From Terribacillus saccharophilus (GTDB taxonomy: Bacteria; Bacillota; Bacilli; Bacillales; Amphibacillaceae): DNA of 64,000 nt. The notes beneath the pieces were generated by a model, which saw nothing but the letters and a program-made list of their open reading frames with translations, had not been told where the DNA came from and ran no database searches. Shown piece by piece: positions 30,568 to 38,310 of the stretch. The first letter of the stretch is position 1; every line of letters begins with the position of its first letter. The stretch is taken from the NCBI RefSeq assembly GCF_002272745.1, contig NZ_NPBD01000007.1, positions 248,001-312,000 on the forward strand, written 5' to 3'. Made by a program: the position numbers and the translations under genes.

Positions 30568-30648
30568 TAGATTTTTTTTTACATGGAACATTTTGCAGTA
30601 TGATACGTATATGTAGAAAACCGAGTACGTATAGAGAGGAAGAAATGT

Positions 30649-30942
30649 ATGTCTGCAACGAGAACTATGAAGCTAATTACAGGAATACTGGAAGCAATCC
30701 TGGCAATTCCTGTCCTTGGCGCTATCATCATTGTATCCAATGGGTGGATGCCTTTAGTCATCATGCTAGTGCTTCATATCATTACGCTTGTGCTTGCTGT
30801 CCGAGTTCAAGGGCCGCTTGCTGGAAGTATCGTCGGAATTGTCGCAGCCGCTCTTGGATGGATACCTTTCGTTGGCTGGATTCTCCACGCAGCAGCTGCA
30901 ATTGTATTGCTGGTAGAGACTTTCTCCAGACGGCTGCAGTGA
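30649..30942 (+). CDS. small integral membrane protein
   Basis: A 97-residue protein made almost wholly of hydrophobic segments: about three to four helices, with a short loop RVQGPLAG in the middle and a basic C-terminus FSRRLQ. ATG 30649 has AGAGAGGAAG upstream, and a good terminator follows at 30970. No cysteine or charged residues lie within the helices. I recognise no family or function. It stands alone between the pot operon (divergent) and the spore-surface-like region. Confidence 0.7.
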   Translation: MSATRTMKLITGILEAILAIPVLGAIIIVSNGWMPLVIMLVLHIITLVLAVRVQGPLAGSIVGIVAAALGWIPFVGWILHAAAAIVLLVETFSRRLQ

Positions 30943-30969
30943 CGATAATAATAGCATATCCAAAAACGT

Positions 30970-31004
30970 AAAAGACTGCCGTCTCTTAAAGCAGTCTTTT
31001 TTTA
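30970..31004 (+). terminator. intrinsic terminator after the small membrane protein
   Basis: A 10-bp stem AAAAGACTGC / GCAGTCTTTT with an 11-nt loop and T7. Confidence 0.85.
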
Positions 31005-31124
31005 CCCTGAATTCAAGTTTTATAAGATAACAGGAAGGATGAAGATGTAAAGGTGCTTAAAGAAAATGTCATCGTTCTGAAGCCAGCTGACAATTGTCTG
31101 GGATATTTGATATTGCAATGAATT

Positions 31125-31162
31125 TTAAAAAAAGCGACATACCGTTTCCGGAATGTCGCTTT
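31125..31162 (-). terminator. intrinsic terminator after the 61-aa gene
   Basis: A 10-bp stem AAAGCGACAT / ATGTCGCTTT with a 12-nt loop (itself able to pair CCG/CGG). The minus-strand product ends in T7. Confidence 0.85.
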
Positions 31163-31167
31163 AATGC

Positions 31168-31353
31168 TTATAGATATGGAGGGAATGGAGGGTCTTGAGG
31201 GGAAAGGAATGATCCTCCCCAGCGTGTGCCACCTACACAACAGACCTGGCAATCATTGTTTTTGTCTTTGTTAGAGTCCTTGTTATCATTTTCCCGGTTT
31301 GATTGAGCTGTTTCCATATAGCTTCCATCTTGGTATTTGTATTCTTTCGCCAT
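31168..31353 (-). CDS. 61-residue Cys/Pro-rich putative spore-surface protein
   Basis: A small protein with three parts: a charged start, a hydrophilic middle very rich in Asn, Asp and Lys (residues ~18-34), and a tail with CQVCC followed by GGTRWGGSFLSPQDPPFP. The GGTxWGG...SP motif recurs in the Pro/Thr-rich protein at 38311. ATG 31353 has AAAGGTGGTGA upstream. A perfect sigma-K/sigma-E type -10 (CATACAATA) lies about 22 nt before the start, and a terminator follows. A spore coat or exosporium role is inferred from promoter type, cysteine content and neighbours. No known family is recognised. Confidence 0.65.
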   Translation of the reverse strand: MAKEYKYQDGSYMETAQSNRENDNKDSNKDKNNDCQVCCVGGTRWGGSFLSPQDPPFPPYL

Positions 31354-31374
31354 TTGCTCACCACCTTTCCTGAA

Positions 31375-31383
31375 TATTGTATG
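31375..31383 (-). promoter_or_regulatory. sporulation-type -10 element (sigma-K/sigma-E) before the 61-aa gene
   Basis: Minus-strand CATACAATA fits CATANNNTA (sigma-K) exactly and also the sigma-E -10 CATACANT. No AC is found at the right distance for a sigma-K -35. The leader would be only ~15 nt. Confidence 0.5.
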
Positions 31384-31451
31384 AACGAGGTATTTGTACA
31401 GGCACGGCGAATGTAGGAGGGGAAGAGATATTTAATTATCTCTTCTGTTAT

Positions 31452-31883
31452 TTAGCCGGTGAAGGCGATGCCGTAAAAACTTTCGGGTCCTACCCGGACA
31501 GTTCCGAGCAAGTTGGAAGTAACGAACGCTGTGTACGTCAGCTGACCGCCGGCTGGGGGTGGTACGTTGAAATCGGCAGCAATAAAGGTGAACGCCTGCG
31601 GACCGAGAATTTCAAGATCCAAGTTGGATGAAGCAGAAAAGACGACTGGATCTGTCGGTGCCGTTCCCCGTACAACTGTGATTGTTACAGATGTAAGCGC
31701 TGGAAGAAGCGGAAGCTGTAAGGATATGATTCCGCTCATCTGAACACGAATAGGTGTCGTTGCGCCCGTAGTGATGAGCCCGATTTGACCGAATAGCTGC
31801 GGAGTGCCGAGAGTGACTGGGATGGAAATGGATCCGGAAGTGCTTGCATTCTGTGATGTTCTGGCATCAAGTACGGTAACCAT
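31452..31883 (-). CDS. exosporium/spore-surface-like beta-rich protein
   Basis: A 143-residue protein with no signal peptide, low in charge and rich in Thr, Ser, Val, Ile, Gly and Pro, with alternating hydrophobic residues suggesting a beta sandwich. The composition and the closing GTVRVGPESFYGIAFTG recall exosporium basal-layer proteins (ExsF/BxpB type) and C-terminal domains of BclA-like proteins. I do not recognise a specific family. ATG 31883 follows AAAGGAGG. A well-formed sigma-K promoter lies ~35 bp upstream, which supports late mother-cell expression. It has no collagen-like repeats. Confidence 0.6.
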   Translation of the reverse strand: MVTVLDARTSQNASTSGSISIPVTLGTPQLFGQIGLITTGATTPIRVQMSGIISLQLPLLPALTSVTITVVRGTAPTDPVVFSASSNLDLEILGPQAFTFIAADFNVPPPAGGQLTYTAFVTSNLLGTVRVGPESFYGIAFTG

Positions 31884-31916
31884 GGATGTGTCCTCCTTTC
31901 AAAAAAGAAGATACTA

Positions 31917-31943
31917 TAAGATATGAATGAAATTTTATTTTGT
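31917..31943 (-). promoter_or_regulatory. sigma-K-type promoter of the exosporium-like gene
   Basis: On the minus strand AC (31942-31943), 16-base spacer, then CATATCTTA (31917-31925), a perfect CATANNNTA. The spacer length equals that at 38847-38873. AAAGGAGG and ATG follow within ~35 nt. Confidence 0.7.
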
Positions 31944-31986
31944 AGAGGACAACCAACCTGATGCAAATTCATCGATTTTCTCAATT

Positions 31987-33213
31987 TTAAACGGGAATTG
32001 CTTTCTTATATAAGTTTTCAGTGTTCTTGCCCATGTTCACGAGAGACCATTGCTGGTTTGCCCATGCCTGAGCCTGATTAGCTATTTGCTTACGCAGATT
32101 ATCATCCTCGAGAAGACGTGCTAGCTGATGGGCAAGACTTGCAGGATTGCCAGCTTCAGATACAAGTCCTGTTACGCCTTCTTGTACCATCTCAGGTAAC
32201 CCTCCTGCATCGCTCACGACGACAGGGATACCAGAAAGCTGAGCTTCCATGACGGAATGCGGCTGGGTATCCTGCAGACTTGGTAGAACGAAAATATCTG
32301 CTAACTCCAAGATATCTTTCACGTTGGTAACTGATCCAAGCAAACGAATATCTGACAGTAGTCCTCTGTCTTCCATCGAATCGGTGAATTGTTTGATTGC
32401 TTCCTCGAATCCATCGCCAAGAAACCAGCATTCCCAATCTGTTGTGTGCCTTTTTAACTGGTATAAGGCTTCAATCAGGATGTGGACTCCTTTTAGCCGG
32501 ACAAGCCTGCCGACAAATAAGATGAGGGGCTTGGTTTTAGCAGGTATATTGTCTAGTTGAGGCGGCGTACTGCGAAAAGATGTTATATCCATCCCATAAG
32601 GAAACTGGACAAAACGGTTTTCTGGAATTCGATGCTGTTCGATTAAGCTGTTTTTCGTAATATCAGCTTGTGTATGGATGAATTCACTGACATGACATCC
32701 TATATGTTCTAGGTGCTCATGGTATTGGTATTCAAAGCTGCTATATAGTTCCTCGGCCGATTTGGTTGGATATATACCTTGAAGGGCAAGGAAGATTTCC
32801 TTTGTCAAATAGCCATGGACGCTTGTGACGAGAGGGGTATGTGTCGGTTTTACTCGTTCCATAGAGCTAGCAGCTATTACATCCTGCGCGTGGATTACGT
32901 CGTATTGAGATAGACCAGTAGCGAGCGCTGTCAGTTCAAGGCTGTAACGGAGGACTTCCGTTGTATGAACCCAAGAACCAGATTCCAGGTTGGGGTAGGT
33001 TGCTGCTATTTCCTCTTCAATATAGGGGCGGACATCGGCTATTTTGAAGGGGGCCTCCTGACCGAGAACACGGTATTCTGACAGTGATTCTGTCTGTGCT
33101 AGAACATCGACTTCATGGCCGAGTCTCGTCAGTTCATGCCGAAGGTTATTCACCACTGTCCATAGCCCCCCGACATGGGGCATTGGATAATAAGAAACAA
33201 GCAGGATTCTCAT
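31987..33213 (-). CDS. glycosyltransferase family 4 (paralogue A)
   Basis: A 408-residue GT-B fold glycosyltransferase. The N-terminal domain starts MRILLVSYYPMPHVGGLW and includes DVIHAQDV. The C-terminal donor domain has LFVGRLVRLKGVHIL and SDAGGLPEMV. Where most GT4 enzymes have E-x7-E, this one reads DTQPHSVME (D-x7-E). ATG 33213 aligns with the start of its paralogue at 38919; GTG 33219 would add two residues. The two paralogues share many blocks (EAQ.SG, VHTTEVLRYS-like). It is the third gene of an operon with the GT2 and 35-aa genes. The sugar transferred is unknown. Confidence 0.85.
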   Translation of the reverse strand: MRILLVSYYPMPHVGGLWTVVNNLRHELTRLGHEVDVLAQTESLSEYRVLGQEAPFKIADVRPYIEEEIAATYPNLESGSWVHTTEVLRYSLELTALATGLSQYDVIHAQDVIAASSMERVKPTHTPLVTSVHGYLTKEIFLALQGIYPTKSAEELYSSFEYQYHEHLEHIGCHVSEFIHTQADITKNSLIEQHRIPENRFVQFPYGMDITSFRSTPPQLDNIPAKTKPLILFVGRLVRLKGVHILIEALYQLKRHTTDWECWFLGDGFEEAIKQFTDSMEDRGLLSDIRLLGSVTNVKDILELADIFVLPSLQDTQPHSVMEAQLSGIPVVVSDAGGLPEMVQEGVTGLVSEAGNPASLAHQLARLLEDDNLRKQIANQAQAWANQQWSLVNMGKNTENLYKKAIPV

Positions 33214-33227
33214 GTTCACCAGTCCCT

Positions 33228-33335
33228 TTAGATTGATTTACGATGTCTTTTCATAAGTTCAACAAGACGGGCATCCGGAATACTATAGCCGTCAGGCGCC
33301 CGTTTTATAAGCGCGACTATTTGTCTTTTCTGCAT
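33228..33335 (-). CDS. 35-residue basic hypothetical protein between two glycosyltransferases
   Basis: A short frame MQKRQIVALIKRAPDG...VELMKRHRKSI with excellent site AAAGGAGG 8 nt before ATG 33333-33335. That site overlaps the stop codon of the GT2 gene, so translation is probably coupled. Fourteen nt after its stop the GT4 start follows. It is strongly basic (about ten Lys/Arg) with a helix-prone outline. Position and ribosome-binding site argue that it is real. No family is recognised. It could be a small partner of one of the transferases or a small spore protein. Confidence 0.65.
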   Translation of the reverse strand: MQKRQIVALIKRAPDGYSIPDARLVELMKRHRKSI

Positions 33336-33349
33336 GACTGAAGCCTCCT

Positions 33350-34081
33350 TTAATGGAAGGATGCGTATTTCTCCAGGTATTCGTCCAGAATCGGTCGATA
33401 ATATTCTTCAATCGTCTTAATTTCATGACGGATTCGAGGCTGAAATCTGGACGTTCCTGATTCTTCATGTGAACGGAAATGAATGAGCACTTGGTCTATA
33501 TAATGCATGTGGACGCCATTAAGCAGCATCCGGAACCAAAGGTCATAATCATGGGTATATAGAAAGCCAGGATTAAAGGTTCCAGCAGTCTCAAATACAT
33601 CCTTTCGGGCGACAATCGTACAACCGTTGACAGGGTTTTCTGTACGGAATGATTCATAAACTTCTTTTGCATTGTCGACAGGAGAGAATCGCTTTCCGCA
33701 CCATTCAATGAAAACTTGATTATCTTTATCTATCAAATGATAGTTTGCAAAGCTTACAGAAGCATTGTTTGCTAGCATATAATCCATCTGGACTTGGATT
33801 TTGTGAGGAAGGAACATGTCATCGGAACTGAGCCAAGCAATGTATTCACCTGTGCATATTTCAATTCCATAATTCAGAGCAGTGGCTGTGCCGCCGTTCT
33901 CTTTACGTACATATGTGATGTGATCCAAATAAGGCTGTATTTTTTCCATTTCTGATGTGGAACCATCATCAACTACTAAAACTTCGATATTCGGATATGT
34001 TTGATCCAAGGCACTTTGAATGGCAATAGGTACATACTTGTCATTATAAAAAGGGATGATGATTGTAACTTTCGGCAGCAT
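33350..34081 (-). CDS. glycosyltransferase family 2, GT-A fold (CgeD/SpsA-like)
   Basis: A 243-residue GT2 enzyme. The nucleotide-sugar binding start is VTIIIPFYND, followed by VLVVDDGSTS, and the metal-binding DxD-type site is LSSDDMFLP (~100). The C-terminal acceptor part contains HDYDLWFRML, the ED-like catalytic base region. No membrane helix is present, so it works in the cytoplasm (or mother cell). ATG 34081 has TAGGAGG 8 nt upstream. It starts an operon running GT2, 35-aa, GT4 and is divergent from another GT4 at 34172. The B. subtilis spore-crust gene cgeD also encodes a GT2; the parallel is suggestive only. Confidence 0.85.
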   Translation of the reverse strand: MLPKVTIIIPFYNDKYVPIAIQSALDQTYPNIEVLVVDDGSTSEMEKIQPYLDHITYVRKENGGTATALNYGIEICTGEYIAWLSSDDMFLPHKIQVQMDYMLANNASVSFANYHLIDKDNQVFIEWCGKRFSPVDNAKEVYESFRTENPVNGCTIVARKDVFETAGTFNPGFLYTHDYDLWFRMLLNGVHMHYIDQVLIHFRSHEESGTSRFQPRIRHEIKTIEEYYRPILDEYLEKYASFH

Positions 34082-34171
34082 TGCTGCTTCCTCCTAATTA
34101 TCATAATTTTTCTGTCTCCAACATAGGCATAGTAAGGATGAATATTGCACGTCTAGTGAAGGAGGCAGAAC

Positions 34172-35260
34172 ATGAAGGTGTTATTTGTATTTTACGTACC
34201 AAGCGGGGGCGTAGAGACGCTTAATCGGCAGCGGAGAGCAGCCCTGGAGCTGGAGGGCATCTCTTCGCACTTTTTGTATTACGGAAAACGTCGTGAATTG
34301 GTCAATGATCATGGTGCTCCTTTGTATATAACCAATGAGGATGCAGAAATAAAAGAGATATTTGATGCAAACAACTTCGACGCTGCAGTCGTGACTTCAG
34401 ACTTCTTGAGTTTCCCCAGATTCAGACGACTCGGATTCAAGGGGAAACTAATATTGGAAGTACAAGGGTTTGGACCAAAGGAACTCGCATACTCCCAACT
34501 GCAGATGGCTGTACCGATTGTAAATAATTATGCAAATGCGTTACTGCATCCGAAGACGGAACACATTGCCGAAATATATGAGCAATTTTACCCGCATACG
34601 CCTACATTCGCATTTGACAACTGCTTTGATTCAGGTGGATTTCCCTACATTGACGGCACCTCTGCTGAAAAGCCGATCGTTGCATGGATTGGAAGAATTG
34701 AAGATAACAAAAACTGGCGTGAGTTTCTTCAAATTGGCCGCAAGCTGCTGTCAGAACTTCGCCCGGACTTGCAGCTATATATGTTCCATGACCCTTCTTT
34801 AGCAGATCCAAATGAAAACATTGCTTTTGAACAGATGCTGGATGACTTACAATTACGAAGCCATGTTTCCATTCTTCCAGATGTACCTCATACCGATATG
34901 CCATATTATTTTTCTATGGTCGGTGATTCAGGCGGTTTTCTTTTGGCAACATCGAAAGTTGAAGGAGCAGGGTATGCGGTTTTGGAAGCGATCAGCTGCG
35001 GCTGCCCGGTGTTGACAACGGATTCTGATGGTGTACGACGGGCAGTGATCCACAACCAAACAGGGAAATATTATCAGATAGGTGATCCTGAATCTGCGCT
35101 GAAAGAAGCGAAGGAACTCATGACGAATACGGAGCAGCGTGCTTATATCCGTGAGAATGCCCGCATTCATGTAAAAGAGAGATTCGGATATGAAGCATAT
35201 GCGGATTCTTTCAAACAAATGCTGCTGGCTCTAGGTCTTCAGGATACTAATAAAGGATAA
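34172..35260 (+). CDS. glycosyltransferase family 4
   Basis: A 362-residue GT-B enzyme, less related to the two paralogues of this region. The N-terminus is MKVLFVFYVPSGGVET, the hinge IVAWIGRIEDNKNW, and the donor-site E-x7-E is canonical (EGAGYAVLE). ATG 34172 follows GAAGGAGG. It is divergent from the GT2 gene, sharing a 90-bp control region. Its 3' end overlaps the convergent reductase gene by 22 bp. A role in spore-surface or cell-surface glycan synthesis is inferred from context; donor and acceptor are unknown. Confidence 0.85.
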   Translation: MKVLFVFYVPSGGVETLNRQRRAALELEGISSHFLYYGKRRELVNDHGAPLYITNEDAEIKEIFDANNFDAAVVTSDFLSFPRFRRLGFKGKLILEVQGFGPKELAYSQLQMAVPIVNNYANALLHPKTEHIAEIYEQFYPHTPTFAFDNCFDSGGFPYIDGTSAEKPIVAWIGRIEDNKNWREFLQIGRKLLSELRPDLQLYMFHDPSLADPNENIAFEQMLDDLQLRSHVSILPDVPHTDMPYYFSMVGDSGGFLLATSKVEGAGYAVLEAISCGCPVLTTDSDGVRRAVIHNQTGKYYQIGDPESALKEAKELMTNTEQRAYIRENARIHVKERFGYEAYADSFKQMLLALGLQDTNKG

Positions 35261-36072
35261 ATTTGTTTTTGTTCTTCCAGCATGTCACGGAATGTTGGTA
35301 CAGCATATGCAGGTGAATTCCTTGTGTTCAAAATTGTCCGATCTAACTCTTGTACGGCATCCGGAATGATCTGGATGTCGTCTTTTTGGTATATCTCCTT
35401 GAATAGCAGGAGCAAATCGTACTTGCTGATTTTAATTGGCGGACAGAGATGAAACAGTCCGCTCGTCTCCTGATGGATAAAGAAATCAGTTGCTTTAGCC
35501 AATTCGAGTGTTGTGACGCCATTCCAATAGACCCTTTCGAATCCTTTGATTGTACCGCTCTGGTTCATGAACCAATGGAAGAGTCCGATTCCATCTTTTT
35601 TCAGTTCTGGGCCAATGATAGAGGTGCGAATTGTAAGGTGTGGATTTGCCGTTATTTCTCCAAGCTGCTTGGTTTGAGCATAAACGGAATTCCCGTCACG
35701 AAAGTCTGACTCTGTATATCCGCCTTTCTTACCGGAAAACACACAATCGGTGCTGATTTGGATCAAGCGACCCTTTTTTCGGCTCATGAAGGCAGCAAGC
35801 TGATGTGGAAGCAGGCTGTTGATACGGAAGGCCAATAGCGGATTTTGCTCTGCAGCTTCATTCAGAATACCGGTACAGTTGATGACGATATCTGGTTCAA
35901 GAGAATTAATCAGCTGCTCTAAGGCAGATGTGTCGACAACATCAAGATATATGCTGTCCTTATCCGTTCGATCGCGGGAAGTATAGAACACATCATAATC
36001 AGCCTGTTTGCGCAAATAGCTGTACATTACATGCCCTGCCATACCCTTTCCGCCGAGGATAAGTATTTTCAT
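35239..36072 (-). CDS. RmlD-type sugar-nucleotide 4-ketoreductase
   Basis: A 277-residue SDR with ILGGKGMAGH at the N-terminus as nucleotide-binding motif, INCTGILNEAAE, and STDCVFSG with the catalytic YAQTK. These are RmlD (dTDP-4-dehydrorhamnose reductase) landmarks. Here it follows a 4,6-dehydratase and precedes nothing else, so I infer that it reduces the 4-keto group of a UDP-2-acetamido-2,6-dideoxy-L-hexose. S. aureus CapF does the equivalent step but carries an extra cupin domain absent here. ATG 36072 overlaps the dehydratase stop by one base. The C-terminus converges on and overlaps the GT4 gene. Confidence 0.82.
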   Translation of the reverse strand: MKILILGGKGMAGHVMYSYLRKQADYDVFYTSRDRTDKDSIYLDVVDTSALEQLINSLEPDIVINCTGILNEAAEQNPLLAFRINSLLPHQLAAFMSRKKGRLIQISTDCVFSGKKGGYTESDFRDGNSVYAQTKQLGEITANPHLTIRTSIIGPELKKDGIGLFHWFMNQSGTIKGFERVYWNGVTTLELAKATDFFIHQETSGLFHLCPPIKISKYDLLLLFKEIYQKDDIQIIPDAVQELDRTILNTRNSPAYAVPTFRDMLEEQKQIYPLLVS

Positions 36073-37058
36073 TAAATAAAACCACCTTTGGCAAGCATGG
36101 TTTTTATCTCGTCCAGAGATAAAAGGTTCTGACTAGAGTTATAATTTGTTATTTCCACTTTTTTATAGTCTTTGTAATATTTTTTGATATCCTCTGACTT
36201 GATGTCAGGAAGAATGACGAAATAACGATCATCGTAGAGAATGGCAGAATGACTTTCATTCACTGTCAGCAGCAGCTCGTGGATTTTCTCACCAGGACGG
36301 ATACCCAATATTTCGAATTCAATTTTCTTTGCTCCGGATGCCTCCATTAAAACTTTGGCCAGATCTGTGATTTTGATAGCTGGCATCTTCATGATGAAGA
36401 TTTCTCCTCCAACGGCTTCGAAAGTCGCTTTGAAAACGAGCTTGATAGCATCCTCTACAGTTAGAAAGAAGCGGGTCATTTCCGGATCGGTTATCCCGAT
36501 CTTTCCTTTTTGTCGAATTGCCTTCTTAAATACATGAATGACACTGCCATTTGTCCCGAGTACATTCCCCCCGCGGATACAAACGAACGTTGTATTGGCG
36601 TGAAGCGTATTAGCGTGTGTAATTAGTCGCTCACCCATGGCTTTTGATAGTCCATAGAAGTTAGCTGGATCAGATGCCTTGTCTGTAGATATATAGATGA
36701 CTTTATCGATCTTATGATGAATGGCTGCATCAATGACATGCTGGGTCCCGATTACATTGGTCTTTAATGCCTCCAGCGGCTGATCTTCACAAACAGGTAC
36801 ATGTTTGAGTGCAGCCAGATGAAATAGATAGTCTACTCCGTCTGTTGCTTCGATCAAGGCTTCGCGATCGCGAATATCCCCGATCTTGAAGTGAAGCTTC
36901 GGGTTATTATCGAATTCCTGTTTCATCGTAAACTGATGGGATTCGTTGCGGGAAAATATGCGGATCTCCTTGGGATGGTGCTGCAGAAGCTGCCTTACAA
37001 GCTCGTATCCCCACGAACCTGTACCCCCTGTAATGAAAATCGTCTTATCCTTAAACAA
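36072..37058 (-). CDS. UDP-GlcNAc 4,6-dehydratase (5-epimerising), CapE/PseB-like
   Basis: A 328-residue extended SDR. The NAD-binding motif is TGGTGSWGYE and the catalytic TDK is in STDKASDP. The YxxxK site reads YGLSK, with tyrosine as in PseB rather than methionine as in CapE. GIRPGEKIHE near the C-terminus is common to the family. It converts UDP-GlcNAc to a UDP-4-keto-6-deoxy-L-hexosamine. The start is TTG 37056-37058 behind AGGAGG; it overlaps the epimerase gene by 8 nt and the reductase by 1. The three form one operon. Confidence 0.88.
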   Translation of the reverse strand: MFKDKTIFITGGTGSWGYELVRQLLQHHPKEIRIFSRNESHQFTMKQEFDNNPKLHFKIGDIRDREALIEATDGVDYLFHLAALKHVPVCEDQPLEALKTNVIGTQHVIDAAIHHKIDKVIYISTDKASDPANFYGLSKAMGERLITHANTLHANTTFVCIRGGNVLGTNGSVIHVFKKAIRQKGKIGITDPEMTRFFLTVEDAIKLVFKATFEAVGGEIFIMKMPAIKITDLAKVLMEASGAKKIEFEILGIRPGEKIHELLLTVNESHSAILYDDRYFVILPDIKSEDIKKYYKDYKKVEITNYNSSQNLLSLDEIKTMLAKGGFI

Positions 37059-38142
37059 TTTCCAAACCTCCTAAAAGAATTTTAATCACTTTATCCGAGA
37101 CATGCAGGTCTGCATATCCTGAAGGAAACTCCCAATTTTTTGAGGCCGATGCCATTATCGTTGCACAGCGTTGGATAGCTTCGGCGCTGATACCAGATAC
37201 CATATTGCTTCCGCACGCTACGGTTTCGGGACGTTCGGTCGTTTTTCGAACCGTTACAGTCGGTGTGTGGAATAGACAGCATTCTTCTTGTACAGTGCCG
37301 CTGTCAGTCAGAGCCAGATATGTGTGCTTTTCAAGTGTGACAAAATCAAAAAAGCCGAAAGGTTCATGGAATTCGACGAGTGGACTAAGTGTCAATTCGT
37401 CGGTTTTGGTTATCTTAGATTTTGTACGCGGGTGGATGCTGCAAATCATTCGTTTTTGAAACTTCTCAGCTGTTTCACTAAGGCCCAGCAGGATTTCTCG
37501 AAGCCTATCAATGTGATCGACATTTTCTGCTCGATGGATGGTTGAAAGCAGATAATCATTCTTTTTCAGCTTGAGTTCTTTCAGAATCCGACTGCTTCGG
37601 ATGCCAGACTCATAATGTTTCAATACTTCATAAATTGGATTGCCAGATACGATTACACGTTTTGCAGGCAGTCCTTCTCGGAGCAGGTTTTCTCTGCTGC
37701 CCGGTGTATAAGGGAGATTCAGAGTTGAGATCGCATCAATCACACGACGGTTATTCTCCTCTGGAACTTCTAAATCAAAACAACGGTTTCCAGCTTCCAT
37801 GTGAACGACAGGTATTTGCATTCGCTCAGCAAGCAGTGCACTTAAGGCGCTATTTGTATCTCCAAGAACTAATACTTTATCAGGAAGTTCCTGATTCAGG
37901 ATGATCTCCAGTTCCTGATACATAGTGGCCAGCTGTTCTCCTAATGTCTGCTGGCTCTGGGACAGTATATAGTCCGGTTTGCGGATTTGCATTTCGTCAA
38001 AAAATACATCACTTAAGGTTGAGGTGTAGTTCTGGCCCGTATGAACGAGAATATGCGAATCTGCAAGTTTATCAAGCTTTTTGATGATTAGTGATAATCT
38101 AATAATTTCCGGACGTGTACCTAACACAGTTAAGACCTTCAC
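37051..38142 (-). CDS. UDP-N-acetylglucosamine 2-epimerase family (WecB/CapG-like)
   Basis: A 363-residue non-hydrolysing epimerase. Family landmarks are GTRPEIIRL (residues 8-16), HTGQNY, GDTNSAL, HMEAGNRC with PEENNRR, and DSGTVQEE. With a CapE/PseB-like dehydratase and a ketoreductase in the same operon, it likely inverts C2 of the UDP-6-deoxy-L-hexosamine, as CapG does in UDP-L-FucNAc synthesis. The start is GTG 38142 after AGGAGGTTAATT. A perfect sigma-K-type -10 (38196-38204) lies ~55 bp upstream. If used, the pathway is switched on late in sporulation. Confidence 0.88.
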   Translation of the reverse strand: MKVLTVLGTRPEIIRLSLIIKKLDKLADSHILVHTGQNYTSTLSDVFFDEMQIRKPDYILSQSQQTLGEQLATMYQELEIILNQELPDKVLVLGDTNSALSALLAERMQIPVVHMEAGNRCFDLEVPEENNRRVIDAISTLNLPYTPGSRENLLREGLPAKRVIVSGNPIYEVLKHYESGIRSSRILKELKLKKNDYLLSTIHRAENVDHIDRLREILLGLSETAEKFQKRMICSIHPRTKSKITKTDELTLSPLVEFHEPFGFFDFVTLEKHTYLALTDSGTVQEECCLFHTPTVTVRKTTERPETVACGSNMVSGISAEAIQRCATIMASASKNWEFPSGYADLHVSDKVIKILLGGLEIV

Positions 38143-38195
38143 AATTAACCTCCTTCGAAATCAAATTTTTCTTTCATAAGCGTAGTTTCGTAGAT

Positions 38196-38204
38196 TAGTA
38201 TATG
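38196..38204 (-). promoter_or_regulatory. sigma-K-type -10 before the epimerase operon
   Basis: Minus-strand CATATACTA is a perfect CATANNNTA. No AC lies 15-17 bases upstream, so the -35 is poor. The same CATATACT string occurs in the two promoters at 38281 and 38865. Confidence 0.5.
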
Positions 38205-38280
38205 GAAGCTTAGCCAAAAGGATTGGATGGAAACACAGAGCAAGTGTTTTTTTCGTTTGGTGGCAAAGGTGAATCATGCT

Positions 38281-38289
38281 CATATACTG
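38281..38289 (+). promoter_or_regulatory. sigma-K-like -10 before the Pro/Thr-rich gene
   Basis: CATATACTG has one mismatch to CATANNNTA and is identical to the -10 of the promoter at 38865. It lies ~8 bp before the ribosome-binding site GGAAAGGA, leaving a very short leader. No AC -35 is seen. Confidence 0.35.
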
Positions 38290-38310
38290 GCAGTGGAAAG
38301 GATGATAATA

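Noticed and set aside
34082..34171. Sigma-K sites between the divergent GT2 and GT4 genes
   Set aside because: CATAGGCAT and CATAGTAAG each break the TA of CATANNNTA, and no AC lies at proper spacing. I do not claim a promoter here.
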